Source: BPGX01 sp037447455
Lineage (GTDB): Bacteria > Bacteroidota > Bacteroidia > B-17B0 > Aurantibacillaceae
DNA: 64,000 nt
Assembly: GCA_037447455.1 (NCBI GenBank)
Contig: JBBIGQ010000004.1
Coordinates: 101,078 to 165,077, forward strand
Direction of reading: 5' to 3'
Shown: piece by piece, positions 1 to 8,781 of the stretch
Layout: the number at the start of each line of letters is the position of its first letter
Numbering within the stretch: the first letter of the stretch is position 1
Made by a program: the position numbers and the translations under genes
Notes under the pieces: model-generated
Told to the model about the DNA's origin: nothing
Seen by the model: only the letters and a program-made list of their open reading frames with translations
Database searches by the model: none

Positions 1-1749
1 TACCTGAATGTCCTTTCTGCTTTGCTTTACGCACAGGTTCATAAAGAATATTACGACACGGAAGAAAAACATCTCAAAATTGAAATGCATACATACAAAA
101 ATGCTCCCAACGGAAAATACACCGAATACTACAAAAACGGACAGATTTCCATTGAAGGATTTTACACGATGAATAAAATGGACAGCATCTGGAAATACTA
201 TTATGATAACGGTCATCTAAAAGGCGTTGAACATTATAAAAATGGTGTCAAATATGGCACATTTACATACTACTATAAAAACGGTAACAAAGCCCGCATT
301 GCCAAATTCTACAAAGATATTCCGGATAGCGTATGGACCACTTATTTTGAAACCAGCAATATCGAAAGTATAGAAACATTTGATAAAGGTAAAAAAACAG
401 GAAAATGGATATATTATTACCCCAATGGCAACATACAATCGGAAGGCACATTTGAAAACAACCAGAAAAACGGACAAGTCAAAATTTACTACGAAAACGC
501 TCAACTATCCGATATTGAAAATTACTGTAACGGCAAGCCCTGCAAGGAATGGAAAGGGTTTTACAAGAACGGACAGATCAAATACCTGAAATTATTTGAA
601 GACAGTATTCCAAAACTTCTTGAAATATATGACGAACAAGGAAATGCTTATGTCAAAAACGGTAATGGAAAAATAACCGCCACCTATGAAACAGGTATTA
701 TCAAATCATTAGGAGAATATAAAGATGGTTATCAACATGGAATATGGCGATTTTTTCACCCCAATGGTGAATTAGATTACGAAGCCACTTATGATAAAGG
801 TATCCTTAACGGCTACTACTCATCTTACTATTCAAATCATCGCATTAAAAGCGAAGGCAACTTCATAAACAACAAAAAAAATGACCTCTGGAAATTTTAT
901 TACGAAGATGGAAAACCTGAAATGATTGGCTATCTCAAAGATGGAAAACGAGATTCATTATGGACTTATTACTATCCTAACGGAAATGTAGAATCTACGG
1001 GGCTTTTCAAAGATGACAAAAAACAAGGTGAATGGAAATTTTATTACCGAACAGGAGAAGTATGGCGCACAGGTGCTTATCTCAATGATGTTAAACACGG
1101 ACATTGGACTACTTACTTTGAAAGTGGTAAAAAACTTCAGGAAGGCGATTATCTCAATGGCAAAGAACACGGTGAATGGACGCAATGGTGGGAAAATGGC
1201 AAAACCAAAAGCACTGGACATTTTGATAATGGCATAATGGTCGGTGAATGGAAAGCGTGGTTTGATAATGGCAACCCCAACTATGTTGGCTATTACAATA
1301 AACTCGGCGGAAAACAAGACAAGTGGACCTATTGGTATCCCAAAGGACAACTCAAAGAAATCATTCACTTTGTCAATAACATCCGGCACGGTTTGTATCA
1401 ATCCTATTACGAACGCGGCAGTTTCACTGAAAGCGAAGGTAAATACAGAAAAGGACATCAGCACGGCAAATGGAAATACTATTATGAAACAGGAGTATTA
1501 ATGCGGGAAAATAACTTCAAAAAAGGCAAACTCTCTGGCGAAAGCATTACATACTATCCCAATGGAAAAATTCAAGTTATCAGCCATTACAAAATCATTA
1601 AAGATAAAAAAACAGGAAAACCCACCAGCATTCCACACGGCAGCTGGTATTACTTTGAAAAAAACGGAAAACCTTCCGTCACAATTGAATACAAGGACGG
1701 TGAAAAGATTTCCAACAACATCATTCCTGTTGGTAAACAGAAAAAATAA
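1..1749 (+). CDS. MORN-repeat (YwqK-like) protein, 5' end cut by window
   Basis: The reading frame is open to the first base of the window, and the first residues (ending LLYAQ) look like the tail of a signal peptide. The true start is therefore outside the window and the TTG at 22 is probably not the start. The rest is almost entirely about 23-residue repeats of the type YYxNGxxxxxGxYxxGxxxGxWxxY, at least twenty of them, as in the MORN-like/YwqK family. Proteins of this kind in Bacteroidota are usually exported beta-hairpin repeat proteins of unknown role; the YwqK 'antitoxin' label is historical and nothing here supports it. No enzyme motif is visible. It is followed closely by a minus-strand tRNA. 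A smaller relative lies at 30404-31147. Family is clear, function unknown. Confidence 0.8.
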   Translation, partial: YLNVLSALLYAQVHKEYYDTEEKHLKIEMHTYKNAPNGKYTEYYKNGQISIEGFYTMNKMDSIWKYYYDNGHLKGVEHYKNGVKYGTFTYYYKNGNKARIAKFYKDIPDSVWTTYFETSNIESIETFDKGKKTGKWIYYYPNGNIQSEGTFENNQKNGQVKIYYENAQLSDIENYCNGKPCKEWKGFYKNGQIKYLKLFEDSIPKLLEIYDEQGNAYVKNGNGKITATYETGIIKSLGEYKDGYQHGIWRFFHPNGELDYEATYDKGILNGYYSSYYSNHRIKSEGNFINNKKNDLWKFYYEDGKPEMIGYLKDGKRDSLWTYYYPNGNVESTGLFKDDKKQGEWKFYYRTGEVWRTGAYLNDVKHGHWTTYFESGKKLQEGDYLNGKEHGEWTQWWENGKTKSTGHFDNGIMVGEWKAWFDNGNPNYVGYYNKLGGKQDKWTYWYPKGQLKEIIHFVNNIRHGLYQSYYERGSFTESEGKYRKGHQHGKWKYYYETGVLMRENNFKKGKLSGESITYYPNGKIQVISHYKIIKDKKTGKPTSIPHGSWYYFEKNGKPSVTIEYKDGEKISNNIIPVGKQKK

Positions 1750-1802
1750 AAACACTAATAACGAACAACAAAAAAACCTTTTCTCTATTCCATTTACATC
1801 AG

Positions 1803-1876
1803 CGGTCCCGGAAGGAGTCGAACCCTCAACCTTCTGATCCGTAGTCAGATGCTCTATCCAATTAAGCTACGGGACC
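1803..1876 (-). tRNA. tRNA-Arg (anticodon ACG)
   Basis: Read on the minus strand this folds as a full cloverleaf. The acceptor stem GGTCCCG pairs with CGGGACC, the D arm contains AGCTTAATTGGATAGAGC, the anticodon stem TCTGA/TCAGA encloses loop CTACGGA (anticodon ACG), and the T loop is TTCGACT. The discriminator base is G and CCA is not encoded. It reads CGN arginine codons. A decayed tRNA-like sequence lies just upstream at 1946-2017. Confidence 0.95.
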
Positions 1877-1945
1877 AAAATTTGCCGGTGCAAAAGTAAT
1901 AAGAATAACAAACATTGTAAAATTATTTTTTTCATCTTAACTATC

Positions 1946-2017
1946 TTGATTGTCTTCCCTCGAACCCCCACCTTCCCGACAAAGTCGGAACGCTCTATCT
2001 AATTAATCTACAATATC
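1946..2017 (-). pseudogene. Degenerate tRNA-like relic
   Basis: On the minus strand the segment lines up with tRNA architecture: TA then GATTAATTAGATAGAGC (D arm, nearly that of the neighbouring tRNA-Arg), an anticodon-like stem TTCCG/CGGGA around ACTTTGT, then GGGGGTTCGAGG as a T arm. The acceptor ends GATATTG and CAATCAA pair at only four of seven positions, the T stem does not close, and the base before the would-be anticodon TTT is C instead of T. It should not be functional. Its 5' end overlaps the stop codon of the next gene. Most likely an old tRNA duplicate or a recombination scar. Confidence 0.5.
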
Positions 2018-3248
2018 AACTACGAAGCCCTTTCAATTTAACGTTAATCAATAGTACCAGCACTATCAAAGCACCATAGCTAAGTATCTTAAAATGCTCA
2101 TAATATTCATTCCAAATTCCCAAAATTATTTTCAAATTAAAACACAAAAATATTATTACTAATAATACTTTTTCCAATGTTTTTAATCTTCCTGAAACAC
2201 ATTGATAAATTAACATCGCAATGGCTGGCATTTGCAACAAAAAAGCATAGTGCTGCTGATGCGGAAATAACAATGGTACAAGCGCTAACACATACGAGAA
2301 TTCAAAAAACAATTGAGAAGGACTTTTTACTTTGCGGAATGGCAACTCTTTGATTACCAACAAAACCGACATCATCAACAACATTCTTACAAATTGAATG
2401 ATCCATTTCACTTGTTCAACACTTAAATCAACAATATATCGCCTGATTGGTAAAGCATAAATGTCCGGTGGATTTTTCAAAAACAATGTACTTATCAAAG
2501 TGGTAATACTATGAAAACTTCTTTCTTCAACATCTATTAAATGCTTGTCATTAGATGGATTGACCAGTGCCCACCATTCTTGCATACACGATGCATAAAA
2601 ATCCCAACCCATTACAAGCAAAGGAATACCATACATCAAAATTAAAAATAACATTGTCCAACTCACCGTTTTCCAATATCCTCTGTAAGTATAATAAACT
2701 AAAACAGGCAATGCCAACAATTTGATATTAATCGCAAACGCTAAAAACAACCCTGCTAATATATCTTTTTCTGTGCGCACAAACTTTAATGAATACAACA
2801 TCAAAAACAACATTAAAATCGTTACTTGTGCAGAATGAAAATTCTCCCGAACGGTACGAATACTAAACAAAACCAGTAAAGCCCAAAATATCATTTTCTT
2901 TTCTCTGAATAGCCCTTTCCAATCCAAAAAAGAGTTGATCTCCACCATAATCAAATACAACCATCCAGCATTGACAAATAACCATAAAAACGTACTTGTA
3001 AACTCATTCAACAAAGTAAATGGATAAATCAAATACGCGAATAACAAAGAATAATAATAGTAATAACCATCAATATATGAATGCGAATACGGACAAATGC
3101 CTTGAATCAAATCTTTAGATGCCAACCGATAAATCGTAAAATCACTTCTTCCATAAGATTCTATCCAACACAAAATAAGTGCCACCAACCAATACAATAT
3201 TTTCCAATAATTATTTGGAATATTCAAAATCGCTCGCTTAATTGACAT
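2016..3248 (-). CDS. GT87-like (DUF2029) polytopic membrane glycosyltransferase
   Basis: A protein of about 410 residues with roughly ten hydrophobic segments and the pattern of DUF2029/GT87 enzymes, which transfer sugars from polyprenyl-phosphate donors at the membrane. An early acidic loop (GRSDFTIYRLASKDLI, near residues 35-50) matches the place where these enzymes carry their catalytic aspartate. A GTG lies two codons upstream at 3254, but the ATG at 3248 is the better start. It overlaps the end of the TPR gene upstream by 11 bases, so the two are likely translationally coupled. The acceptor cannot be told from sequence. Confidence 0.7.
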   Translation of the reverse strand: MSIKRAILNIPNNYWKILYWLVALILCWIESYGRSDFTIYRLASKDLIQGICPYSHSYIDGYYYYYSLLFAYLIYPFTLLNEFTSTFLWLFVNAGWLYLIMVEINSFLDWKGLFREKKMIFWALLVLFSIRTVRENFHSAQVTILMLFLMLYSLKFVRTEKDILAGLFLAFAINIKLLALPVLVYYTYRGYWKTVSWTMLFLILMYGIPLLVMGWDFYASCMQEWWALVNPSNDKHLIDVEERSFHSITTLISTLFLKNPPDIYALPIRRYIVDLSVEQVKWIIQFVRMLLMMSVLLVIKELPFRKVKSPSQLFFEFSYVLALVPLLFPHQQHYAFLLQMPAIAMLIYQCVSGRLKTLEKVLLVIIFLCFNLKIILGIWNEYYEHFKILSYGALIVLVLLINVKLKGLRS

Positions 3249-5085
3249 TTTCACCTCTTAATGTTCTATACATTTTTCTGGCTTCTGGCACATAAAAACT
3301 GCCCGGATAATCTGATAATACCTTCAAATAATATTCCATTGCTTTTGTTTTATCATTCAATTTAAATTGATACAATTGTGCTAATTTGAATGCCGCATCG
3401 TCTGCATACATTTCCTGCGGATAATAACTCAGAATATTCAAATACATTTGTTCAGCACCAGACCAATCCTGCTTTTGCTCATAAATTTTTGCTTTTTGAA
3501 AAAATATATTGTCCTCCAAAGAATGATCTGTAAATTTTTGATTAATAGAATCTAACACTGTCATTGCATCGTCCAATTTATTTTGAAACATTAATAATTC
3601 GGCCGTAGCATAATACTTCAATACCATTCCAGTAGAATCTTTATTCAAAGCATCGGATATTATCATTGATAATTCTAAAGCATCATTAGCAATTAACTTA
3701 GATGTAGCACCTTTCAAAATATCTGCTTGAGATTTGGCTAACTTAAATTCTCCGGAATAAAAACTAATCTTTGTTCTCTTAAACTGCGCTTCCTGTCCTA
3801 ATTCTTCATACCTAAAATCCTTCTCTACCTGCATACACAATAATATGGCCTCCCACAATCTGTTCTGTAAAACATACACCTCTGCTAACTTCAACTTAAA
3901 TTGTGCTTTTACCTCAGGTTTAATTTGCGTTTTCTCCATAAAACTCGTTAATAAACTATCTGCTCTCTCAAAGCGTTGTAAATATCTTGCATCAATATCT
4001 GCTAAACTCAATACCAAAGGATAAATAATACCAGAATTGCTGTTCTCCCGAATGTATTGATACATCCTGTTCCGCAAATCCATTAATTCCTGCGTAGAAA
4101 ATGACGACGAAAAAACAATAGAATTATATTTATTAAGTAAATATTCCAATCGTGCACTTTCATAAAAAGGATGCATCCTGCCTTTTTTCATCACTTCTTC
4201 AAAACATTTTTCTGCGATAGAGTATTGTTGATTTTTGGAACATATCTGACAAAACTGAAATAACTTCAAGCCATCATCCTGACTCCTTTTGTCATACGCT
4301 TTTACCTGAACAAAGGCCTGCTCAAACTCCCTTTGTTGTACTAATAAATGCACCAACAATTCTACATATACTGCATTATCCGGTTGTTTTTGTATTCGCT
4401 TGATTAATTCTTGTTTGAATACAGGTTGTAAAACTTGCGTTGTATCATCAGGATTGTAGGACAATAAAGTTTGCATTTGATTTTGAACATTGACAATTTC
4501 ACCGGGATTAGAATATAATAAATCCAGATATAAATTTATTAGCCCTTTGTAATCTTTTGTTTGCTGAAAAATTTCTGCCCTTTCATAATAAAATGGATAA
4601 CTCGTCAATTCCATTCCTTTTTCATAAACCCTTAAAGCATATTCAATGAGCTGATATTTCTGAAATTGCTTTGCTGTCAAAATTATGACATTCGGATCTT
4701 TTGGTAATTTACGAAGCGCTTTCTGATAATACTCTTCTGCTTTCTTATTATTTTCTTGCACGGCATACAAATGTCCCCAATACACATAATAATCCGAACG
4801 ATTCGGATATTTTTTCAATTGTTTATTCAAAAGTTTTTCCACATCCGCATATCTCTTCGTTTGTATTAATGCTTCATAATAATGCTCAAACCAAAATTCC
4901 GGCGCTACTTCATACACATCCTGCAGAATAGGTAATGCTTTTTCATATTCTCTTTGCAATAAATACGATTGAACAAGTTGATACTTTTGTTGATAATTCA
5001 TTTGAGCCCATCCACAAAAAACAAACATTAATAACAAAGCAAACAGCAACAGCCCCTGATATCTATTCTTCTTGACAAAAATCAT
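3238..5085 (-). CDS. Exported TPR-repeat protein
   Basis: About 615 residues. It starts with basic residues and a hydrophobic stretch (YQGLLLFALLLMFVFCGWAQ) that reads as a signal peptide, followed by tetratricopeptide-like helical pairs through to the C-terminus (for example DDAAFKLAQLYQFKLNDKTK). An in-frame ATG exists at 5118, but a TATTTTTG -7 box at 5094-5101 would then lie inside the coding region, so the ATG at 5085 is chosen. No catalytic domain is visible. Similar large TPR proteins in this phylum act as scaffolds in the periplasm or at the outer membrane. The overlapping downstream glycosyltransferase suggests a shared envelope role, which is inference. Confidence 0.75.
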   Translation of the reverse strand: MIFVKKNRYQGLLLFALLLMFVFCGWAQMNYQQKYQLVQSYLLQREYEKALPILQDVYEVAPEFWFEHYYEALIQTKRYADVEKLLNKQLKKYPNRSDYYVYWGHLYAVQENNKKAEEYYQKALRKLPKDPNVIILTAKQFQKYQLIEYALRVYEKGMELTSYPFYYERAEIFQQTKDYKGLINLYLDLLYSNPGEIVNVQNQMQTLLSYNPDDTTQVLQPVFKQELIKRIQKQPDNAVYVELLVHLLVQQREFEQAFVQVKAYDKRSQDDGLKLFQFCQICSKNQQYSIAEKCFEEVMKKGRMHPFYESARLEYLLNKYNSIVFSSSFSTQELMDLRNRMYQYIRENSNSGIIYPLVLSLADIDARYLQRFERADSLLTSFMEKTQIKPEVKAQFKLKLAEVYVLQNRLWEAILLCMQVEKDFRYEELGQEAQFKRTKISFYSGEFKLAKSQADILKGATSKLIANDALELSMIISDALNKDSTGMVLKYYATAELLMFQNKLDDAMTVLDSINQKFTDHSLEDNIFFQKAKIYEQKQDWSGAEQMYLNILSYYPQEMYADDAAFKLAQLYQFKLNDKTKAMEYYLKVLSDYPGSFYVPEARKMYRTLRGENVN

Positions 5086-5093
5086 ATCCAGCC

Positions 5094-5101
5094 CAAAAAT
5101 A
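5094..5101 (-). promoter_or_regulatory. Promoter -7 box (TATTTTTG)
   Basis: Exact match to the Bacteroidota -7 consensus TAnnTTTG on the minus strand, with 8 bases between it and the ATG at 5085. That predicts an almost leaderless mRNA. No clear -33 element at the usual spacing. Confidence 0.45.
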
Positions 5102-5121
5102 CACATTTTTACAAACAAACT

Positions 5122-7029
5122 TCATTGGCCTTCAGAAATCAATTTTTCCCACTCTTCCATCAATGCTTCAATTTCTTTTTTCAAATTGTTGTAAGTATTA
5201 AAAAATTCTGCATTATGAATAAGTTTGTCATACTCATCAGGATTAGAAAGCAAAATATCCATCTTTCTCAACTCCTCTTCTTTTTTGTGAATCTGCTCTT
5301 CCATTTTTTGGATTTGCTTTTGAATATCTTTTGGTTTTGCAGGCATCTTTTTTTCTTTCACTTTATGTTCCTTCTCATTTAATTTCTTTTTATTCTGGAT
5401 ATTATTAAGTTCGTTCAATTGTTCAATTTTTCTTTTTTCAAGAAATTCTTCAATGCCACATAAATGTTCTTTAAGCTTACCATCTCTAAATTCAAAAATA
5501 CGGTTCGTTAATCCACTCAAAAAATCTCTATCGTGGCTTACTAATATCACCGTACCTTCATAATCTAATAATGCCTGCTTCAACACTTCTTTTGACCGAA
5601 TATCCAAATGATTGGTTGGCTCGTCCAGCAAAAGCAAATTATAGGGCTGTAACAATAATTTACACAGTGCCAATCGACCTCTTTCTCCTCCACTCAATAC
5701 GCTTACTTTTTTATTTACATCTTCTCCAGAAAACAAGAATGATCCTAAAATTTCTCTCACTCTTTTACGAACATCACCAGTCGCCAATTCGTCAATCGTT
5801 TCAAATACAGTTTTATTCATATCCAACTTTTCTTCCTGATCTTGTTCAAAATAGCCCATCAACACATTATGCCCTAATTGAACTTTGCCATCATAATCCG
5901 TTTTTTCGGCAATAATTTTCATCATTGTAGATTTTCCTTCTCCATTGCGTCCTACAAATGCAACTTTTTCTCCTCTCGTGAGAATAAAATTGGCATCTCT
6001 AAAAATTAATTTATCACCATACTTCTTTTGAACATCTTCAACAGTTAAGACCACCTTACCAGATGAAATAGGCGTAGAAAATCGGAATCGAATAGCATCC
6101 TCATTCCGCTCATCTGTTTCTATCCGCTCTAATTTCTCTAACTTTTTTATAAGCGATTGTGCAAAAGCCGCTTTATTGGCCTTTGCTCTGTATTTATTAA
6201 TCAGTTCTTCTGTTTTTTCAATATACTTTTGTTGATTTTTCGCTGCCGCTTCTTGCTGCTCTATCCGTTCTTTCCGCAATTCTAAAAAGTGAGAATAATA
6301 CGTGCGATAATCGTAAATTTTTCCATTAATAATTTCAATAGTTCTATTCGTAACATTATCCAAAAAACTTTTATCATGACTAATTAAAACAATTGCTCCA
6401 TCAAACTGCTTCAAAAAATTTTCAAACCACAAAATCGCTTCAATATCTAAATGATTAGTAGGCTCATCTAAAAGCAAAACATCGGGCTGTCTCAAAAGTA
6501 TTTTAGCCAATTCAATACGCATTCTCCATCCTCCGCTAAATTCGGATGTTTGTCTATCAAAATCGGAACGTTTAAAACCTAAACCAAGTAAATACTTTTC
6601 AATTGCACCTTCTTTTTCGTCTGCATTCAAAAAATCCAATTTTGAATACAAATCACTTTGTTGTTGTATCAGTTGTAAATATTCTTCACTATCATAATCT
6701 TCTCTTGTTTCTAATTCTTTTTGAATTCTATCTAATTGTTTTTCTACTAATAAAACTTCTTCAAATGCCGTCAAGGTCTCTTCAAATACCGTTCTTCCAT
6801 TTTGATGCCGCATATCCTGTGGCAAATAGCCAATACGAATATCTTTTGGTTTAGAAATCTCTCCACTGGATGGCAATTGAATACCTGCCAATAATTTCAA
6901 TAAAGTACTTTTACCCGCTCCGTTCTTTCCCACCAATCCAATTTTATCGGAATGATTAATCAAAAAACTTATATTCTCAAACAACACATTCCCACCAAAT
7001 TCCACACTTATATCCTGTAATGCAATCAT
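5122..7029 (-). CDS. ABC-F family ATPase (Uup/YfmR-like)
   Basis: A soluble protein of 635 residues with two ABC ATPase domains and no membrane segments, the hallmark of ABC-F proteins, which act on the ribosome rather than in transport. Domain 1 has Walker A GKNGAGKST (34-42), signature FSGGW (164-168) and Walker B with DEPTNHLD (about 184-195). The linker (about 240-305) is charged and helical like a P-site tRNA-interaction motif. Domain 2 has GRNGEGKST (360-368), LSGGERGR (445-452) and a second DEPTNHLD (about 469-476). A lysine/glutamate-rich coiled coil (about 540-635) closes the protein, as in Uup. Its start overlaps the end of the EamA transporter gene by 4 bases (ATGA), indicating one transcript. 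Whether it is a housekeeping or antibiotic-protection type cannot be told. Confidence 0.9.
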   Translation of the reverse strand: MIALQDISVEFGGNVLFENISFLINHSDKIGLVGKNGAGKSTLLKLLAGIQLPSSGEISKPKDIRIGYLPQDMRHQNGRTVFEETLTAFEEVLLVEKQLDRIQKELETREDYDSEEYLQLIQQQSDLYSKLDFLNADEKEGAIEKYLLGLGFKRSDFDRQTSEFSGGWRMRIELAKILLRQPDVLLLDEPTNHLDIEAILWFENFLKQFDGAIVLISHDKSFLDNVTNRTIEIINGKIYDYRTYYSHFLELRKERIEQQEAAAKNQQKYIEKTEELINKYRAKANKAAFAQSLIKKLEKLERIETDERNEDAIRFRFSTPISSGKVVLTVEDVQKKYGDKLIFRDANFILTRGEKVAFVGRNGEGKSTMMKIIAEKTDYDGKVQLGHNVLMGYFEQDQEEKLDMNKTVFETIDELATGDVRKRVREILGSFLFSGEDVNKKVSVLSGGERGRLALCKLLLQPYNLLLLDEPTNHLDIRSKEVLKQALLDYEGTVILVSHDRDFLSGLTNRIFEFRDGKLKEHLCGIEEFLEKRKIEQLNELNNIQNKKKLNEKEHKVKEKKMPAKPKDIQKQIQKMEEQIHKKEEELRKMDILLSNPDEYDKLIHNAEFFNTYNNLKKEIEALMEEWEKLISEGQ

Positions 7030-7937
7030 TGTTCTACTTCATTTATTGTTTTAAATTTAATGCCATTTTTATTTCTTTGTAAATATTTCAAATAAGCATT
7101 TAAAAATATCGCTGACAAAATAATCGCAAGACCAATATAAAAATTTCCATTCAAATATCTATTTTCTCTATAAATCAACATAGCCAGAATAATACCATAA
7201 ATACTTTCCAGATTAACCGTTAAATTAATTGTATATGGACTAATGTATTTGGTCAAATCAATTGCTACAATAAATGGAATAGTAGTGCACACATACGATA
7301 ACAATGCCAATCCAATCCAGTCACTATTATTGACTCTAAAAAAATTAGCATCCATACCACCATTTACTAATAAATACACACTCAATCCCATCCATCCAAA
7401 AAACAATTCATACGCTGAAATATGAACAGACGAAATTTCTTTAGCCAACAAACTATTCAAAACAGAAAAAACAGAAGATAAAACAGCCGCTAATAATGCC
7501 AATAATAATCCCCACTTATAACCAAAAGAAACCGAAAAAATCACCGAGATACCTACCATTACCAAAAGCCCTAACATCAACTCATACATTCGCACTTTTC
7601 TCTTATAAAATAATGGTTCCATCAAAGATGTAAAAAGCGTGGCCGATGAAAAGCCAGCCATTGTTATGGAAATATTAGACACTTTAATAGCGCCATAAAA
7701 ACACACCCAATGAAAGGCAATTAAAAGTCCTATTACAAACAATCGCTTCAAGTATTTTTTATCCGGCAAAATATCTTTTTTGTTTTTGACAAAAAGATAA
7801 ATGAACATAGCAGGAACAATTAATGTAAGCCGCCACCAAACTAATTGCCACGCATCTAAAGTGATAAACCTCCCTAAAACAGGTGTAAAACCCCATATAA
7901 AAACTATAAGATGTAAAATCAGAAAATATCGAAACAT
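7026..7937 (-). CDS. EamA/DMT-family transporter
   Basis: About 303 residues with ten predicted membrane helices in two similar halves, the architecture of drug/metabolite (EamA, RhaT-like) transporters. The motif in helix 1 (FIWGFTPVLGRFI) and a late segment with PFIVAIDLTKYISPY and NLESIYGIILAM fit the family. Substrates of these carriers range from amino acids to nucleotide sugars and cannot be assigned here. It shares a transcript with the ABC-F gene, overlapping by 4 bases; the pairing does not by itself suggest a common function. Confidence 0.85.
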   Translation of the reverse strand: MFRYFLILHLIVFIWGFTPVLGRFITLDAWQLVWWRLTLIVPAMFIYLFVKNKKDILPDKKYLKRLFVIGLLIAFHWVCFYGAIKVSNISITMAGFSSATLFTSLMEPLFYKRKVRMYELMLGLLVMVGISVIFSVSFGYKWGLLLALLAAVLSSVFSVLNSLLAKEISSVHISAYELFFGWMGLSVYLLVNGGMDANFFRVNNSDWIGLALLSYVCTTIPFIVAIDLTKYISPYTINLTVNLESIYGIILAMLIYRENRYLNGNFYIGLAIILSAIFLNAYLKYLQRNKNGIKFKTINEVEQ

Positions 7938-8010
7938 TTTAATATACGATTAACTCAACATAATTGAAACAAAAATTTTAAGCAGAAACACCATTCAAAT
8001 TTTTGATGCA

Positions 8011-8018
8011 CAAAAATA
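8011..8018 (-). promoter_or_regulatory. Promoter -7 box (TATTTTTG)
   Basis: Exact TAnnTTTG on the minus strand, 73 bases before the EamA start at 7937. It probably drives the EamA/ABC-F pair. No convincing -33 box is seen. Confidence 0.4.
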
Positions 8019-8153
8019 CGCATATCTCTTTTATTTTATAGTTTACCATTTTGCACATATTGCCTTAATATAAACCTCATATTTGATTGTAATCTTATAG
8101 CCCAAAATTAAATTCAACCCTATCAATAAAAAAAATCACTTCGCTATTTTGCT

Positions 8154-8161
8154 TACATTTG
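8154..8161 (+). promoter_or_regulatory. Promoter -7 box (TACATTTG)
   Basis: Exact TAnnTTTG with only 7 bases before the rhomboid ATG at 8169, again predicting a transcript that begins at or within a few bases of the start codon. The rest of the 231-base divergent gap (7938-8168) is A+T-rich with no other gene. Confidence 0.45.
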
Positions 8162-8168
8162 CCACAAT

Positions 8169-8780
8169 ATGATTACCAAAATTTTATCCTTATTCATCGT
8201 CGTTTGTTCTCTCATCGGTTTTGCCAATCCGTCCATTATTGAAAAATACATCTTCTCTCCCTACTTAATCAAACATTATCGCCAACACTATCGCTTTTTG
8301 AGTCACGCTTTCTTTCACGCCAATTTCTTACATCTCTTTCTGAATGTCTGGATTTTATGGTCTTTTGGAACTATTTTAGAAAATTACAATTACCCTCTGC
8401 TATTCGGTGAAAAAATGGGAAAAATTTACTTTCTTATTTTATTTACCGGTGGCATTTATGCCTCCTCCATTCCTGAATTTCTCAAACACAAAAACAATCC
8501 CAATTATGCCTCACTTGGTGCCAGCGGCGCAATAGAAGCGGTTATTTTTAGTTTTATCATCATCAATCCCTTTCAATGGCTTTACTTATTTTTTATTCCA
8601 ATGCCTGCGTGGTTATTAGGATTACTCTTTCTGATTTTTAGTTTTTATATGAGCAAAAGAAAATTACCAAATGACCGAATAGGCCACGAAGCCCACTTCT
8701 GGGGCGGTATATTTGGCATTGTTTTTACTTTCATCATTAAACCTTCTCTTTTTATGGCATATCTGGACTTAATTTTTTAA
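8169..8780 (+). CDS. Rhomboid-family intramembrane serine protease
   Basis: A compact six-helix membrane protein of 203 residues. It carries the rhomboid landmarks: H50-A-N-F-L-H55 and N59 in helix 2 (HANFLHLFLN), the nucleophile S119 in GASGA, and the base H176 in GHEAHFWGG. The Ser-His dyad is complete, so it should be an active protease that cleaves within or next to transmembrane segments of other membrane proteins. Substrates are unknown. The stop is one base before the nadB start, so the two are probably cotranscribed, although no functional link is obvious. Confidence 0.9.
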   Translation: MITKILSLFIVVCSLIGFANPSIIEKYIFSPYLIKHYRQHYRFLSHAFFHANFLHLFLNVWILWSFGTILENYNYPLLFGEKMGKIYFLILFTGGIYASSIPEFLKHKNNPNYASLGASGAIEAVIFSFIIINPFQWLYLFFIPMPAWLLGLLFLIFSFYMSKRKLPNDRIGHEAHFWGGIFGIVFTFIIKPSLFMAYLDLIF

Positions 8781-8781
8781 C

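Noticed and set aside
22..1749. Start of the left-edge MORN gene at TTG 22
   Set aside because: The frame is open to base 1 and the residues before it continue a signal-like sequence, so the gene is cut by the window.
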